Assembly (NCBI RefSeq): GCF_921293095.1
Contig: NC_060254.1
Location: 61,488,069-61,552,068, forward strand
Origin: Ischnura elegans
Taxonomy: Eukaryota > Arthropoda > Insecta > Odonata > Coenagrionidae
Reading direction: 5' to 3'
Length of the DNA stretch: 64,000 bases
Shown here one piece after another: positions 62,247 to 64,000 of the stretch (positions are counted from its first letter, which is position 1; every line of letters begins with the position of its first letter). Below the pieces are notes generated by a model that saw only the letters and a list, made by a program, of their open reading frames with translations, was not told the DNA's origin and made no database searches. The position numbers and the translations under genes were made by a program.

Positions 62247-62581
62247 CAGGTGTGGAGGTAAGAATCAAGACTGGGGGGGGGGGGTTTAGGCTAACTAATA
62301 CTTACGGGTGTGGGGGTATTGCATACCCACCAGGGTAAGTGGGAGTTGCGGGGGCCCTTCTCCAGAAAATTTTAAGATTAATGGTTCAAAATGACATATA
62401 ATAAAGTTTATATGATGACATAACAATAAAGTTTTACAGCTTTATGAGAGATATTTGATTAATCCTAACACTATTCTATGAGTAATAATAATCCATTAAG
62501 TAAAATGGACAAAACTTAAAAATTTCTCTGAGCTCTGAGGGAGGTTTTATCCCCAAAACCCCCCCCCTCGCTGAGCCACTG
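62247..62581. mobile_element. hAT-type MITE, G-rich family, third copy (inverted)
   Basis: Same family in the opposite orientation: CAGGTGTGGAGG at the left, CTCGCTGAGCCACTG at the right. The flanks GGGATGCC (62239-62246) and GGGATGCC (62582-62589) form an exact 8-bp target duplication. Confidence 0.95.
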
Positions 62582-62932
62582 GGGATGCCAACATACAAAA
62601 AATATTGGGGGGCCCAAACCGGGGATATTGCCCCAGGAAATTTTATAAGTAGTGCCTGTAAGTTTTTTAATCATTTTAGAAGAGTCTCATGATCAACATT
62701 AGAACCCTGATAACTCGAATCTCGATATCTGAACACTTTGAGGAAAATCGACAAGCCTGACGCATTTTTTCCTCACACCCATAAGGAATTTTTGAGGGGG
62801 CTCGGGCCTCCTCAGGCCCCATGGAGTTGGTGCTACTTCAGACAGCCCGATACACGCATAAAGAACCTTTTTATTTATGTTTGAAACGTCTTAATAAATA
62901 GATAGAATTGCATACAGTCGAACACTCCACCT

Positions 62933-63591
62933 CAATAGGGTGGTTTCCTATTATTTTTTTATTGCCTATATCGGAAGATTATTACTCCTGGAGTACGTAT
63001 TTCACGCTTTTAGATTTTTAAATGACAATATCTATTTTTCGCGATTAAATGAAAAGTGAAAATTTTCAAGCGCGTGAAAACGCGATGGGTAAGGAAATCT
63101 CTCCGTGTGACGTATTTCTGGTTCCCCCTCCCGTCTTGTGAGGTGACCTTGATCGATGCTCTGAGCTCTGATAGGACGCAGGATGGTAGAGGGTAGCTGA
63201 GTACCTTGCTGGCTGGTAGCGCTTGGCTTAAAAAAGGTTTATTAATACCTTATCAAACGAAGAAAAATTTCTGACCTTAGCCAGTTTTAATAGGTGATTA
63301 TTAAGACATGTTTCCCTGAGCTCTGCGCCTCATGCATGCATTGGTAATCTCAGACGATGTATAACTCCTATCTTCTCCTATAGAAACTAGGTCCCTGTGA
63401 CGTCACGTGGAGTGGCATCGCAAGGGCGCCAATCTGGCCCTTTTCAAATGAGGATAAAAATGGACCATGGCCATTCGTCTAAACCGGTATTTCTAAAACG
63501 AAATAATTTGTATATTATGAATACAGTAATGGTGGGTAACAAATCGCAATCAATGCCTTTCGGTTTCTTTGATGAAGGAAACTACCCTATT
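62933..63591 (-). mobile_element. CRE-box MITE family, copy D
   Basis: Runs from CAATAGGGTGGTTTCC to AAACTACCCTATT, inverted relative to copies A and C. GTGACGTCACGTGG is near 63396. It is the best-preserved copy and carries the short ORF at 63397-63648. Confidence 0.92.
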
Positions 63592-64000
63592 CCAGCAATG
63601 GCCAAAAAACTGAAAAAAAACAAGCATTCCAATGTGGAAAACATGTGACACAAATTCTTTTAAATGTATACACAAGAACATAAATATCTTTCTTTCTGAA
63701 GAAAAGAAAAACAACAACAAATATAAACAAGTTGAACGAGGTCTAGTTCAAACTATTTGCTTCAAACCCAAACCAGTGCGATGATTGAGAAAAAATTCAC
63801 CCTCTAGTCCTTTAGTTAATATGTATGTCTGACTTCTGTTGAGCAGCGGTATATATTTTACTGAGAGAATTTTCTTCTCGACTTAGGCCAATTTCCAATC
63901 CACGTAGTATGCACTCATTCCCTTGTTCCCTTTCTCCCTTGCACCCTGCTCCCTTACTAATGCTCTGCTGGCACCATAAAGTGTGAACTGAAATAATGCG

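Noticed and set aside
63397-63648. 83-codon ORF shared in part with 10333-10521
   Set aside because: Both lie in copies of the CRE-box MITE; the similarity follows from repeat homology and copies B and C do not keep the frame, so it is not called a gene.

Overview
The window looks like nuclear DNA of an arthropod, most likely an insect. It is AT-rich, genes are sparse and split by GT-AG introns, and much of the rest is cut-and-paste DNA transposon debris and tRNA-derived SINEs. The three recognisable host genes are animal orthologues. The species cannot be named from the sequence alone.

Layout. Bases 1-34,100 hold no confidently recognised gene. They contain interspersed repeats, foldback elements, SINEs, hAT-type MITEs and GC-rich patches that may be promoters; one candidate minus-strand coding exon lies at 12,528-12,763. 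From 34,125 to 48,091 runs an arrestin-domain-containing (alpha-arrestin) gene on the + strand with five visible coding exons; its first coding exon is not visible here. At 49,376-51,746 is a decayed piggyBac transposon whose transposase is broken by frameshifts and a stop. At 55,451-57,056 is a four-exon gene for the UPF0235/C15orf40 (DUF167) protein, and at 60,338-60,920 a three-exon NR2C2AP gene. The rest is repeats and intergenic DNA.

Most interesting: the first two visible introns of the arrestin gene each carry a 3-4 kb element. Both start with CCCAGATA-type terminal inverted repeats, and both have long inverted subterminal arrays built from short near-palindromic words. Each encloses a short spliced gene on the opposite strand. 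The gene in the larger element can be modelled end to end (five exons including a 22-nt microexon, 173 codons, all phases consistent) and its C-terminal half may resemble DUF4806. Neither element shows a transposase I recognise, so they may be a little-described transposon family that carries or has captured host-like genes.

A second theme is layered transposition. Several elements show terminal inverted repeats with 8-bp target duplications (two perfect, three with one mismatch). At 28.6-29.6 kb a MITE contains a hAT-type element that itself contains another. A ~665-bp family occurs four times and carries a conserved CACGTGACGTCAC box (E-box overlapping a CRE).
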